64,000 bases of DNA, from assembly GCA_016787345.1 (NCBI GenBank), contig JAEUUU010000008.1, forward strand, positions 1 to 64,000, in the 5' to 3' direction. Below the pieces are notes generated by a model. That model did not search any database. It saw nothing but the letters and a program-made list of their open reading frames with translations, and had not been told where the DNA came from. Both the position numbers and the translations under genes were made by a program. Origin of the DNA: Saprospiraceae bacterium. GTDB taxonomy: Bacteria > Bacteroidota > Bacteroidia > Chitinophagales > Saprospiraceae. Below are positions 1-9,242 of this stretch, one piece after another. The number at the start of each line of letters is the position of its first letter. Position 1 is the stretch's first letter.

Positions 1-107
1 GCCACGAAATTTATATCAAGATTACACTCGGCCGCCCCAATAATCCGGTGATCTGCATCTCTTTCCACGTTGCAGAATACCCCATGACCTACCCACTCAG
101 GGTTTGA
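1..107 (+). CDS. 3' end of a probable MqsR-like toxin gene (partial)
   Basis: An open frame enters from the left edge (frame starting at base 3) and ends at TGA 105-107. The visible residues include EIYIKITLG and VICISFHV, a beta-strand pattern like the end of MqsR-type and related RNase toxins (YVK-x-ISF). The stop lies 32 bp before the antitoxin ATG, the spacing of a toxin-antitoxin operon. Family assignment is an inference from 34 residues and from the neighbour; it could be another small toxin family. Confidence 0.45.
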   Translation, partial: HEIYIKITLGRPNNPVICISFHVAEYPMTYPLRV

Positions 108-139
108 TCTTTGACCATTTATCTCAGGAGAAACACACT

Positions 140-1132
140 ATGCAAAGTCCGTTGACCGGCAAGGAAATGAAGTTGCTCGTTCGTCCGAGCACCCTTGTCA
201 TTCGCAAAGAAGCCTTTCCGGTGATGTACCACGTTTGGCAATGCGAGGATACCGGTGAGGAATTCGAAGATCAAATATTGGTAGAAAGAAACCTTCGCCA
301 AGCAGCCGATCAATATCGCAGCAAGCATAATTTGCCGTTCCCCGAAGAAATTCAGGCTATTCGAGAGCAATATGGCATTTCAGCTGCCAAGATGTCGGAA
401 GTACTGCGGTTCGGCATTAATCAATACAAGCAATATGAAAATGGCGAACTGCCGAGCGAATCTAATGCCAGTTTAATTTTCCTGGCGCGGCACCCCAAAG
501 GCTTCTGCCAGTTGGTAGAGTTGAGCAGCCTTGAACCCGCTGAAAAAGAAAGCCTGATTCGCAAAGCAGAAGATGTTTTGGAAAAACACGCCGATTGGCG
601 CGAAGAAGAATGGAAGACTCGCTTGCTCATGGGGGCCGAACGTCCGGATGTAGAACGGGGATTCCGTTCGGCTGATTTGTGGAGATTCGGATCTATGGTG
701 AAGTTTTTTGCCCAGAAAATGTCACCGTACAAGACTCAAATGAACAAATTGCTTTTCTACGCCGACTTTACACATTTCAGGCGCCACGGGCGCTCCATTA
801 GTGGCGCAAAATACCGGGCCATTGAAATGGGGCCCGTACCCAATAATTTTGACGGACTCTTTCAATTTGCCGAAAATGAGCACTTTGTGCGCATGGAACA
901 TCATGAATACTCAAATGGCAGTATTGGAACGAAGTTTTTGCCGGATGATCGTGCTCTATCCCTGGAAGACGTGGAACTAGCAACTTTACAAGCAGTTTTT
1001 GAGCGTTTCCAAGGCGTGAAAGGTGTGAAGATTGTAGAAATTAGCCACGAAGAGGAAGCTTGGGCTAAAAATGCCGCGACGCATTCCATCATTAGCTATC
1101 TGGATAGTTACTTGCTTAAAGCTTTGGAATAA
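140..1132 (+). CDS. Antitoxin: MqsA-like HTH fused to a Panacea (SocA-like, DUF4065) domain
   Basis: 330 aa. The start at 140 is chosen because AGGAG lies at 126-130; an upstream in-frame start at 104 overlaps the preceding gene. Residues 1-60 resemble the YgiT/MqsA N-terminal zinc-finger region but the CxxC pairs are missing (SPLTGKEM and QCEDTGEEF stand in their place). Residues about 70-120 form an Xre/MqsA-type helix-turn-helix (ISAAKMSEVLRFGINQYKQY). Residues about 185-320 are a Panacea domain with KLLFYADF and AIEMGPVPNNF. Panacea domains act as toxin-specific chaperone or neutralising modules in type II toxin-antitoxin systems. The preceding partial gene is the likely toxin. The HTH suggests autoregulation. 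Confidence 0.85.
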   Translation: MQSPLTGKEMKLLVRPSTLVIRKEAFPVMYHVWQCEDTGEEFEDQILVERNLRQAADQYRSKHNLPFPEEIQAIREQYGISAAKMSEVLRFGINQYKQYENGELPSESNASLIFLARHPKGFCQLVELSSLEPAEKESLIRKAEDVLEKHADWREEEWKTRLLMGAERPDVERGFRSADLWRFGSMVKFFAQKMSPYKTQMNKLLFYADFTHFRRHGRSISGAKYRAIEMGPVPNNFDGLFQFAENEHFVRMEHHEYSNGSIGTKFLPDDRALSLEDVELATLQAVFERFQGVKGVKIVEISHEEEAWAKNAATHSIISYLDSYLLKALE

Positions 1133-1134
1133 AG

Positions 1135-1169
1135 AAACGGAGCCTCACATTGTTGAGGGGCTCCGTTTT
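1135..1169. terminator. Bidirectional terminator between antitoxin and secA
   Basis: Inverted repeat AAACGGAGCCTCA / TGAGGGGCTCCGTTT with a 6-nt loop, followed by T residues on the plus strand and preceded by A residues (T on the minus strand). It lies between two convergent genes. Confidence 0.8.
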
Positions 1170-1186
1170 GCTCGGTTTATTCAAAG

Positions 1187-4100
1187 TTACTTCCCGTGGC
1201 AATTCTTGTACTTCTTCCCGCTTCCGCAGGGGCAAGGCTCATTCCTGCCCACTACTTTTTCCTTCACAATCGGCTGTACCCGCTGCACGGGACCGTTGTG
1301 GCCGGCCGACATGGCGGCGCGTTGGGCGGCCTGCTGGGTCTCGGTCATGGCCTGCTGGTTGTTGGCTTTTAAGCGGCTGTTCTGGGCGCGGCGGGCGGCT
1401 TCGGCAGCGGCTTGTTGTTGCTGGGCGCGCTGCAGGGCGTCTTCGTCGGGCAGGGCCAGCGAGCCTTTGAGCAGGAAGGAGGTGACGTTGGAGTTGATAT
1501 GGCCGATCAATCCTTCGAAAAGGTTGTAAGCCTCCATTTTATAGATCACCAACGGGTCTTTTTGTTCGAAAGAAGCGCCCTGAACGGATTCTTTCAGGTC
1601 GTCGACGTTGCGCAGGTGCTCTTTCCAGGCATCGTCGATGATGGCGAGCGTGGCGACTTTTTCCACGTCCTGCATGATGGATTTGCCGTTGGTACGGATG
1701 GCGTCGTCCATATCGGCCGAGATGTTGAGGCCCAGGCTGCCGTCGGTGAAGGGCACGACGATCCGTTTGTAGCGGTGGCCTTCGCGTTCGTGCACGTCTT
1801 TGATAATGGGCAACAGGCGTTCGCCGACTTGCTGGCGTTTGCGGTGGTAGAGGTCGAATACCTGATGCTGGAATGTGGCCATCACCGTAGCTGCCGGCGC
1901 GCTTTTGAACCAGGCGGCATCCATTTCCGGGTCGACGCCGATCGTGCGGATGGCGTCGAGACGGAAGGTTTCGAAGTCGCCGCCTTCGCGGTGCACGTGT
2001 ACCAGTTCTTCGGTGATGCCGAGGAAGGCGCTGTTGATGTCTACGGCAAGTCGCTCGCCGAAAAGGGCGTTGCGGCGTTTTTTGTAAATGGCTTCGCGCT
2101 GGATGTTCATCACGTCGTCGTATTCGAGCAGGCGCTTGCGAATGCCGAAGTTGTTTTCCTCAACTTTGGTTTGTGCGCGTTCGATAGACTTGGTGACCAT
2201 GGAGTGCTGGATCACATCGCCGTCTTTATGGCCCATTTTATCCATCAGGCCGGCGATCCGGTCGCTCTGGAAGAGGCGCATCAGCGAATCTTCGAGCGAG
2301 ACGTAGAACTGCGAAGTGCCCGGGTCGCCCTGACGGCCGGCGCGGCCGCGCAGCTGGCGGTCGACACGGCGGCTTTCGTGGCGCTCGGTACCGATGATGG
2401 CCAGACCGCCCGCGTCTTTTACACCCGGACCGAGTTTGATGTCGGTACCCCGGCCGGCCATGTTGGTGGCGATGGTGACCTTGCCGGCCAGACCGGCTTC
2501 GGCGACGATCTCGGCCTCGCGCTGGTGCTGCTTGGCGTTCAGTACGTTGTGGTCGATGCCGCGCAGTTTGAGCAGGCGGCTGAGCAACTCGGAGATTTCG
2601 ACCGAGGTGGTACCCACGAGCACCGGCCGGCCGGCATCGCGCAGGCGGTTGATCTCCTCGATCACGGCGTTGTATTTCTCGCGGGCGGTTTTGTACACCA
2701 GGTCTTCCTCGTCTTTGCGGGAGATGGCGCGGTTGGTCGGGATGACGACCACGTCGAGTTTGTAGATGTCCCACAATTCCTTGGCCTCGGTTTCGGCCGT
2801 ACCGGTCATACCGGCGAGTTTGTGGTACATACGGAAATAGTTCTGGAGCGTGACGGTGGCGTAGGTCTGCGTGATCTCGCCCACTTTCACATTTTCCTTG
2901 GCTTCGATGGCCTGGTGCAAGCCATCGGAGTAGCGGCGACCCTCCATGATACGGCCCGTTTGCTCGTCGACGATCTTGACTTCGCCCTCGGGCGTCACGA
3001 TGTATTCGTTGTCTTTGTCGAACAGCGTGTACGCTTTCAGCAGTTGCTGCACGGCGTGTACGCGGCGGCTTTTGATGCCGTAGTCCTGCGAGAGGCGTTC
3101 CTTGGCTTCGGTGCGCTCGTTGAGGTCGAGATTGGCGTTCTGGTCAATTTTGGCCAGTTCGGTGCCGATATCGGGCAGGATGAAGAAGCTGGAGTCGTTG
3201 TTGAAGCGGGAGAGGAATTCCACGCCTTTTTCGGTGAGTTCGACCGAGCGGTTTTTTTCATCGATGGTAAACAACAGTTCTCGGTCCACGTCGGGCATCC
3301 GTTTGCTGTTTTCCTGCAGGTAGAAGTTCTCTGTTTTTTGCAAATGCACTTTGACGCCCTCTTCGCTGAGGAATTTGACCAGCGGGCGGGCTTTGGGCAG
3401 GGCGCGGTGGGCGCGCAGGAGCGACATGCCGGCCTGTCCTTCGTCGGTCCCTGTTTTTCCTTCGGCAAATTGTTTGCGCGCATCGGCCAGGAATTTGGCG
3501 GCCAGGCGGGTTTGTTCTTCAAAAAGGCGCTTGACGTTGGGGTTCAGCTCCACGTATTCCTGGTCTTCGGCGCCCCGGGTGACCGGGCCGGAGATAATGA
3601 GCGGCGTGCGCGCATCGTCGATCAGGACCGAGTCGACCTCGTCGACGATGGCGTAGTGGTGTTTGCGTTGCACGAGTTCGGTGGGGCTCACCACCATGTT
3701 GTCGCGCAGGTAGTCGAAGCCGAATTCGGCGTTGGTGCCGAAGGTGATGTCGGCCAGGTAGGCGTCAATGCGTTCCTGGGAGTGGGGGCGGTATTTGTCG
3801 ATGCAGTCGACCGTGAGCAGCAGGAATTCGTAGATCGGGCCCACCCATTCGGAGTCGCGGCGGGCGAGGTAGTCGTTGACGGTCACGATGTGCACGCCTT
3901 CGCCGGCCACGCCGTTGAGGTAGGCGGGCAGGGTCGCAACGAGGGTTTTGCCCTCGCCCGTGGCCATCTCGGCGATTTTGCCGTCGTGGAGCACCATACC
4001 ACCGATGAGCTGCACGTCGTAGTGTACCATGTTCCAGGTGATGTCGCCACCGGCGGCTACCCACTGGTTGTGCCACACCGCTTCATCGCCTTCGATCCGG

Positions 4101-4534
4101 ACGTAGGATTTGCCCCGGGCCGAGAGTTTGCGGTCGTGCTCGGTGGCCGTGACGCGCAGCGTAGGGTTTTCGGTGAATCGGCGGCTGGTTTCTTTGACGA
4201 GGGCGAAGGCTTCGGGCAGAATGTCGAGCAGGATTTCCTCGAGGGCTTTGTCGCGGTTTTTGCGCAGCTCGTCCACTTCCTTGAAGAGGGCGTCTTTGTC
4301 GTTGAAGTCCTCGGCGTCGATGGCCTGCTGGTTCACGCGGGCGATTTCGGCGTCGATGTCTTTGAGGTATTCGCGGATGCGCTCGCGGAACTCCAGGGTT
4401 TTTTCGCGCAGGGCATCGTTGGAAAGAGACTGATATTCAGCAAAATATCGATTGATCTCGGCAACGTTCGCTTCGTATTTATTCAGGTCGCGATCCTGTT
4501 TTGTGCCGAGCAGTTTTTTCAATAAACCAAACAT
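1187..4534 (-). CDS. secA: Preprotein translocase subunit SecA
   Basis: 1115 aa ATPase that drives Sec-dependent protein export through SecYEG at the inner membrane. Walker A is MATGEGKT at about residues 190-197 and the DEAD-type Walker B is DEVDSVLIDDAR at about 298-309. TSVEISELLSRLL and MAGRGTDIKLG belong to the second helicase domain. The C-terminus carries the SEC-C zinc site CPCGSGKKYKNCH. The length is normal for Bacteroidota, whose SecA has insertions that make it longer than the roughly 900 aa of E. coli. The start MFGLLKKLLG at 4534 is typical of the family; upstream in-frame codons run through the promoter. It is transcribed alone, convergent with the antitoxin. Confidence 0.97.
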   Translation of the reverse strand: MFGLLKKLLGTKQDRDLNKYEANVAEINRYFAEYQSLSNDALREKTLEFRERIREYLKDIDAEIARVNQQAIDAEDFNDKDALFKEVDELRKNRDKALEEILLDILPEAFALVKETSRRFTENPTLRVTATEHDRKLSARGKSYVRIEGDEAVWHNQWVAAGGDITWNMVHYDVQLIGGMVLHDGKIAEMATGEGKTLVATLPAYLNGVAGEGVHIVTVNDYLARRDSEWVGPIYEFLLLTVDCIDKYRPHSQERIDAYLADITFGTNAEFGFDYLRDNMVVSPTELVQRKHHYAIVDEVDSVLIDDARTPLIISGPVTRGAEDQEYVELNPNVKRLFEEQTRLAAKFLADARKQFAEGKTGTDEGQAGMSLLRAHRALPKARPLVKFLSEEGVKVHLQKTENFYLQENSKRMPDVDRELLFTIDEKNRSVELTEKGVEFLSRFNNDSSFFILPDIGTELAKIDQNANLDLNERTEAKERLSQDYGIKSRRVHAVQQLLKAYTLFDKDNEYIVTPEGEVKIVDEQTGRIMEGRRYSDGLHQAIEAKENVKVGEITQTYATVTLQNYFRMYHKLAGMTGTAETEAKELWDIYKLDVVVIPTNRAISRKDEEDLVYKTAREKYNAVIEEINRLRDAGRPVLVGTTSVEISELLSRLLKLRGIDHNVLNAKQHQREAEIVAEAGLAGKVTIATNMAGRGTDIKLGPGVKDAGGLAIIGTERHESRRVDRQLRGRAGRQGDPGTSQFYVSLEDSLMRLFQSDRIAGLMDKMGHKDGDVIQHSMVTKSIERAQTKVEENNFGIRKRLLEYDDVMNIQREAIYKKRRNALFGERLAVDINSAFLGITEELVHVHREGGDFETFRLDAIRTIGVDPEMDAAWFKSAPAATVMATFQHQVFDLYHRKRQQVGERLLPIIKDVHEREGHRYKRIVVPFTDGSLGLNISADMDDAIRTNGKSIMQDVEKVATLAIIDDAWKEHLRNVDDLKESVQGASFEQKDPLVIYKMEAYNLFEGLIGHINSNVTSFLLKGSLALPDEDALQRAQQQQAAAEAARRAQNSRLKANNQQAMTETQQAAQRAAMSAGHNGPVQRVQPIVKEKVVGRNEPCPCGSGKKYKNCHGK

Positions 4535-4611
4535 GGTCCGATGTGTATTTGAAAGGTGGTGTTGTAAAAAGCAGTAGCGGCGGCCTGTAGCGCCGCCTGA
4601 ATTCCGGGCCG

Positions 4612-4619
4612 CAAAGATA
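4612..4619 (-). promoter_or_regulatory. Predicted secA promoter, -7 box TATCTTTG
   Basis: On the minus strand TATCTTTG matches the Bacteroidota -7 consensus TAnnTTTG, 78 nt before the secA ATG. No clear -33 TTTG was found. Confidence 0.5.
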
Positions 4620-4758
4620 GCGCTTTCACGGCCGGATCGGGCAGGGCAGCACATATCATTCCATGCGGGGAAAATGTTATTTTTTTGTCAAAATGGCAGA
4701 AGCCGCCGCCCCAACCGGAAAAGATGGCGCAAAAAACAACCAAACAGCCCCAAACCTG

Positions 4759-4803
4759 ACAACCCAATCGAAACAATCGAACCAATCGAATCAATCGAAT
4801 CAA
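4759..4803. repeat. Short tandem array (CAATCGAAN) next to a stop codon
   Basis: Four to five 8-9-bp units of the form CAATCGAA, ending directly at the stop codon (4804-4806) of the minus-strand gene that follows. No inverted arm is visible here. Confidence 0.7.
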
Positions 4804-5253
4804 TTACAACATTCCTTTGTACAAAGTAACCATCGTCGCCACCAGCCACACCGCCAGCGCCGCATTGAACAACAGCGCCCCGATGGCCGTGACGCTCGCG
4901 TACCAGCGCCGGGCGCGCAGGCTCCCGCTCAGGCGGTCGCGGCTGCCGTGATCCAGTTCGGGCGGCTGCACCCACAAACCCGAACAAATGGCCAGGGCGC
5001 TTAGGGCCAGTACGGCCCACAGTACCCGGTTGAGGGTGTTAAACAGTTGAAAATGAAGGCTGTGGAACACCCAGTCCATCAAAATCAGTCCGGAAAACAA
5101 GGCGCTGAAAAACCACAACACCGGCCGGTAGCCCAACAAAAAACGGCGTTCGCGCAACGACAGATCGAGGCGGCGCTGCCCGGCGCGCAGGGCCGAGAAG
5201 GCGAAAAAAACAACGAGCAGCCAGAGCGGCCAGTAGTGGATGAGGAGGGGCAT
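4804..5253 (-). CDS. Hypothetical four-helix membrane protein
   Basis: 149 aa. Hydrophobic segments at about residues 5-22, 42-62, 75-95 and 118-145 suggest four membrane helices. A basic stretch (RAGQRRLDLSLRERRF) links the first two. I do not recognise the family. The start follows the stop of the upstream gene (5259) by 5 nt, so the two genes are probably co-transcribed. A tandem repeat array abuts its stop codon. Confidence 0.7.
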   Translation of the reverse strand: MPLLIHYWPLWLLVVFFAFSALRAGQRRLDLSLRERRFLLGYRPVLWFFSALFSGLILMDWVFHSLHFQLFNTLNRVLWAVLALSALAICSGLWVQPPELDHGSRDRLSGSLRARRWYASVTAIGALLFNAALAVWLVATMVTLYKGML

Positions 5254-5258
5254 GGGGG

Positions 5259-5756
5259 CTATTTTTTCAAACTGATTTGTACAAAACTGAATTCCGGGTC
5301 GGGTAAAACCATTTTTGCCCCGCTTCCCCGGTCGACGTACCCAAAGCCGGCTTCATTCGGGAGGGCCGTCAACCATTGCGGATGACGGGTTTTGATAAGG
5401 GAAACAGCCGGGTTGGGCGCAGGAAATACGAAGGCCGTACTTTCACTGTTGGGCTCGTTTTGCCAGTTGTATGGTCCGAAAATAGCGCTCAATTCACTCA
5501 GATTGATTGCAAAATCCCAATAGATCGCATTGATTTTGTCGGGAGCAGCAGCGTCGTAAATTATCTGAATGAGTGAAAACCTGGGATCGGAGGGTTTCAA
5601 TTTTCGCCAAATGAGGTGAGGCCGGGTCTCTTCATAGGGCTGTTGAGTAAACAAATCGGTCAATTGCAGCAAATCAATGCCGCGGGAGAGCAAAAGGGCT
5701 ACCCGGTTGAAATATTCTTTTAGCGAAAGTGTATGAAGTTCCTGTGCGTCCGACAT
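5259..5756 (-). CDS. Hypothetical cytoplasmic protein
   Basis: 165 aa from the ATG at 5756; a TTG 9 nt upstream is a less likely start. There is no signal peptide or membrane segment. Residues include YEETRPHLIWRKLKPSDPRF and aromatic-rich strands (AIYWDFAINL, FGPYNWQNEP), which suggest a small alpha/beta domain. I do not recognise it. It is the first gene of a two-gene unit with the four-helix membrane protein. Confidence 0.65.
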   Translation of the reverse strand: MSDAQELHTLSLKEYFNRVALLLSRGIDLLQLTDLFTQQPYEETRPHLIWRKLKPSDPRFSLIQIIYDAAAPDKINAIYWDFAINLSELSAIFGPYNWQNEPNSESTAFVFPAPNPAVSLIKTRHPQWLTALPNEAGFGYVDRGSGAKMVLPDPEFSFVQISLKK

Positions 5757-5935
5757 GTTTGACAAAAATAGCGCAAAATCAGCGCATTATCCCCCATGCC
5801 CGTTCAAAACATGACCGTCCAGGCCAGCACCATCGATCGAATCGAAGGCCGTCCCAACTTTACAGTTCTCAATTGTTCCAGATTTTTGCACTCAACTTTA
5901 AAAAAAACTCCAGATTTTTAAAGTGACCAACCGTG

Positions 5936-7630
5936 TTACGTAAGCATCACCCGCTCATGCACCAACCCCACGATCTCCGCCTCCAGCGCCGTGGCTTTTT
6001 CGGCCATACGTTCGGCTTCTTCGGTCACGGTGCGCGCGTAGTCTTTGTCGCTGAGCCCCAGGGCGTTCACCTTGACGTTGAGCCAGGCGCCGTGTACGGC
6101 CGTGCGGGCGCAGAGGGCGCCTACGCCGGCGTCGGTGACGGAGTTGGGATTGCCTTCCGCCACCATTTCGCGGATGAGGCCGAAGGATTCGAGGGCCAGC
6201 CGCATCACCTTGAGCGGCACCTTGATGGCGCCCACGGTGGCTTCCTGGATGGCCTGACTGCGGGCGTATTTTTCCTCGGGCGTGCCCTTGGGCAGTCCGA
6301 ATGCTGCCATGATGGCGTTGAAAGCGGCGGTATCTTCGTCGACGGCGCGCAAGAGGGCGTCCTTGAGTTGCTGACCGCGTTCGGCGGCCTGGCCGAAGTG
6401 GTCCCAGCGTTCGTCCCAGCCGCGTTTGTGGCTGCTGAGGTTAGCAACCATGGTGGCCAGCGACACGCCCAGGGCGCCCACGTAGGCGCTCACCGAGCCG
6501 CCGCCGGGGGCCGGGCTTTCGGCGGCCGTTTCGTTGGCAAATTCGCGCAGATTCTTCTTAATCAGTAGTTTGGCTTCGCCGGGATCGGCGGCTGCCAGGT
6601 TGTATTCGATGATCTTGCGCTGCGGATCGAAGGGGCTGAGTTCGTCGAGGCCCATCGACTTGACGGCGATCTTGATCAGTTCTTCTTCGCTCACGCCGGC
6701 GCTGCGTTGTTGTTTTTTCAAAAAATAACGTCCGGCTTCGAGCATCACTTCCAGGGGCACGAGGCCCACCAGTTCGGAGCCGGTGACGCGCATGCCGCGG
6801 CGGTCGGCGCTTTTGCAACATTCTTCAAAAGCCAGGTACAGCGGCGTGTTGCGGATGTTGGTGAGGTTCATCGACACCTGCGCGATGCCGTATTCCTCGA
6901 TGAACCAGCCGATGGCCTTCACGTCTTTCAGGACGCCGGGCTGGCGCAGGGGTTCGCCGCTGGCATCTTTCATGGGTTTTCCGGTGGCGGGGTCGTTCAG
7001 TACGCGGCCTTTTTCGCGCACGTCGAAGGCGACGGAATTGGCGCGGCGCACCGAGGTGGTATTCAGGTTGATGTTGTAGGCGATGAGGAAATCGCGGGCG
7101 CCGATGACGGTGGCGCCGCGTTTGGCGTCGAAGCGGGCAGGGCCGTAGTCGGGTTTCCATTCGGGGCGCGTGATTTTGTCGGGCAGGCCCTCATATTCGC
7201 CGGCGCGGATGTCGGCCAGATTTTGGCGTTCGGGGCGGGTGGCGGCCGCTTCGTAGCAGTAGACCGGCAGATCGAGCTCGCGACCCACGCGTTCGGCGAG
7301 TTGGTGAGCCCATTTGGCCGTTTCTTTCATGCTGATGTTCGACACCGGGATGAGCGGGCACACGTCGGTGGCGCCCATGCGCGGGTGTTCGCCGCTGTGT
7401 TTGCTCATGTCGATGAGTTCGCCGGCAGTCCGGATGGCGCGGAAGGCGGCTTCTACCACGGGAGCGGGTTCGCCCACGAAGGTGACCACGGTGCGGTGCG
7501 TGGCCTTTCCGGGGTCGACGTCGAGCAATTTGACGCCTTCCACGCTTTCAATAGCGTCGGTGATGGCTTTGAGCACAGCCGGGTCGCGGCCTTCGGAGAA
7601 ATTGGGGACGCATTCTATCAGTTGCTTCAT
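5936..7630 (-). CDS. ftcD: Bifunctional glutamate formimidoyltransferase / formimidoyltetrahydrofolate cyclodeaminase
   Basis: 564 aa. Residues about 1-300 are the formiminotransferase (starts MKQLIECVPNFSEGRD; HSGEHPRMGATDVCPLIPV motif). Residues about 355-564 are the cyclodeaminase (ESPAPGGGSVSAYVGALG). The enzyme moves the formimino group from formiminoglutamate to tetrahydrofolate and then releases ammonia to give 5,10-methenyl-THF, the last step of histidine breakdown. Both activities are fused, as in mammals and many Bacteroidota. The start at 7630 is set by the conserved N-terminus; upstream in-frame codons are probably leader. No other hut gene is adjacent. Confidence 0.95.
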   Translation of the reverse strand: MKQLIECVPNFSEGRDPAVLKAITDAIESVEGVKLLDVDPGKATHRTVVTFVGEPAPVVEAAFRAIRTAGELIDMSKHSGEHPRMGATDVCPLIPVSNISMKETAKWAHQLAERVGRELDLPVYCYEAAATRPERQNLADIRAGEYEGLPDKITRPEWKPDYGPARFDAKRGATVIGARDFLIAYNINLNTTSVRRANSVAFDVREKGRVLNDPATGKPMKDASGEPLRQPGVLKDVKAIGWFIEEYGIAQVSMNLTNIRNTPLYLAFEECCKSADRRGMRVTGSELVGLVPLEVMLEAGRYFLKKQQRSAGVSEEELIKIAVKSMGLDELSPFDPQRKIIEYNLAAADPGEAKLLIKKNLREFANETAAESPAPGGGSVSAYVGALGVSLATMVANLSSHKRGWDERWDHFGQAAERGQQLKDALLRAVDEDTAAFNAIMAAFGLPKGTPEEKYARSQAIQEATVGAIKVPLKVMRLALESFGLIREMVAEGNPNSVTDAGVGALCARTAVHGAWLNVKVNALGLSDKDYARTVTEEAERMAEKATALEAEIVGLVHERVMLT

Positions 7631-7851
7631 GATATTTTTTATTTGGAAAGGTGGGGCAAAGGTGAGGCTTTTGCCGGGAATCTCGTACGAGATGGCTGCA
7701 TTCATGTGCCTGTGTCACATGCCTTTACCCGTGTCTGGAAAAGGGTGGGGGAGCAGATTGCACCGCGAAAAAAAACATGGGCAGTGTTGCGCCGTTTGGC
7801 GCCTGGGCGGCCAGCGCTCTGGATACGCTGGATTGTGATGGTCGGCCAGCG

Positions 7852-8670
7852 TTAAAAATTGCCCACTTGCACGTCGTCGAAATACCCCGAGGCCCAAAGG
7901 GCCAGTATCAGCGTGCCGACGGCGATGCGGTAGTAGCCGAATACCTTGAATCCGTGGCGGGTGAGGTAACTGACAAACCCTTTGATGGCCAGCATGGCGA
8001 CCACGAAGGCTACAACATTACCCACCGTCAGAAGCAGAATTTCCTGCTGCGTAAGTGTCGAAACCTGATTTTCCTCCATAAAATCCCACAGGGACTTGCA
8101 GGTGGCGGCAAACATGGTCGGTACGGCCAGGAAAAACGAAAACTCGGCGGCGGTGCGCGGCGACAAGCCCTGCGTCAGGCCGCCGATGATTGTGGCGGCC
8201 GAACGGCTGACGCCCGGAACCATCGAAATGACCTGAAACAGACCGATGTTCAGCGCTTTTCGCCAGTTGATGTCGTCGGTTGTCGTTTCAACGCGGCTGC
8301 GGCGTTGAAAAAAATCGTCGAGCAGCAAAAAAATAATGCCGCCGACAATGAGCGCTGCGGCCACCACGACGATGTTTTCGAGCAGGGCATCGATCTGTTT
8401 TTTCAACAAAAGACCAAACACCACGGCGGGCAGGAAAGCCACGAACAACCGCAGGTAAAAAGTCAGGTTTTGGAAAAAACGCCGCCAGTACAAAACGACC
8501 ACCGAAAGGATGGCGCCGAACTGAATCGCGACGGTAAAAACCTTCACAAAGCGATCCGATTCAATGCCCATCAGCGTAGAGCCGATGATCATGTGCCCGG
8601 TGGATGAAACCGGCAGAAACTCCGTCAAACCCTCAATAATAGCCAGAATGATGGCTTGCAACAGGTTCAT
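7852..8670 (-). CDS. uppP: Undecaprenyl-diphosphatase UppP (BacA)
   Basis: 272 aa polytopic membrane enzyme that dephosphorylates undecaprenyl pyrophosphate, recycling the lipid carrier for peptidoglycan and glycan synthesis. The conserved [14 protein letters not shown] (residues 13-26) and PGVSRSA motifs are present and form the active site. Its ATG overlaps the stop of the upstream DUF3098 gene by 4 nt, so it is translated within the ftsX operon. Confidence 0.96.
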   Translation of the reverse strand: MNLLQAIILAIIEGLTEFLPVSSTGHMIIGSTLMGIESDRFVKVFTVAIQFGAILSVVVLYWRRFFQNLTFYLRLFVAFLPAVVFGLLLKKQIDALLENIVVVAAALIVGGIIFLLLDDFFQRRSRVETTTDDINWRKALNIGLFQVISMVPGVSRSAATIIGGLTQGLSPRTAAEFSFFLAVPTMFAATCKSLWDFMEENQVSTLTQQEILLLTVGNVVAFVVAMLAIKGFVSYLTRHGFKVFGYYRIAVGTLILALWASGYFDDVQVGNF

Positions 8671-9062
8671 TCTTCCTCGGTCGGGTTGTTGTAGAGCGAG
8701 GGCGTGTTGTCTTCGGTGTTTTTCGGTCGTTTGAAAATACCGATGGCGACCACGACGAAGCCCGCTACGATCATCAGCGGCGCCAGGGTGATGCGGCGGA
8801 AACTGTAGAGTTCTTCGCCGTGCCATTCGTTCGGGTTGGTTTGCGCGCCGCCAGTCATGGCTGCCAGGCCCAGCAATACCAACAGCAGGCCGATGCCGAA
8901 ATACAGGAAGTTTTCACGGGTGTACAGGAGCTCGTGGTCGCCCGTGCGGAAGATATTCTGACGCTTCGAAGGCTCGCGGCGCGGCGCGGCGGGCGCCGGT
9001 GCGGGGCGTTTGGCGGGTTGTGCAGGTGCAGGATTGGGGCGACGAGGTTGCTGTTTAGCCAT
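8667..9062 (-). CDS. DUF3098 membrane protein
   Basis: 131 aa. A Pro/Ala/Arg-rich cytoplasmic N-terminus (residues 1-35) is followed by two membrane helices (about 52-70 and 90-112), the layout of DUF3098. The gene sits between ftsX and uppP, its usual place in Bacteroidota, which suggests a role tied to cell envelope or division; the function is unknown. The start at 9062 is preferred because codons further upstream run through a repeat array. Confidence 0.88.
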   Translation of the reverse strand: MAKQQPRRPNPAPAQPAKRPAPAPAAPRREPSKRQNIFRTGDHELLYTRENFLYFGIGLLLVLLGLAAMTGGAQTNPNEWHGEELYSFRRITLAPLMIVAGFVVVAIGIFKRPKNTEDNTPSLYNNPTEEE

Positions 9063-9070
9063 TTTTTTAA

Positions 9071-9236
9071 AGGTTGATGAGGGTTGATTAAGGTTGATGA
9101 GGGTTGATAAAGGTTGATTAAGGTTTATAAGGTTGATAAGATGGATATGGTTGTTTCCGAATGATAAACCATATAAACCCATATAAACCTCATAGCCCTT
9201 ATAAACCTTATAAACCCTCATCAACCCTCATCAACC
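9071..9236. repeat. Inverted arrays of GGTTGATGAG-type words
   Basis: The gap between ftsX and the DUF3098 gene is almost wholly made of words such as GGTTGATGAGGGTTGAT on the left (9071-9140) and their reverse complement TCATCAACCCTCATCAACC on the right (9174-9236), with GGTTTATAAGG/CCTTATAAACC variants inside. The arms could fold into a long imperfect hairpin within the operon transcript. The same words recur at 58655-58710. Confidence 0.85.
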
Positions 9237-9242
9237 CCTTTT

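Noticed and set aside
1412-4525. 1037-codon open frame opposite secA
   Set aside because: It lies fully antisense to secA, is rich in Val/Gly/Phe as expected from the complement of GC-rich codons, and shows no domain.
5766-5935. Possible small gene or RNA between the 168-codon frame and ftcD
   Set aside because: Only a direct repeat CCAGATTTTT (5878 and 5911) and A-rich sequence were seen; no frame or hairpin stands out.
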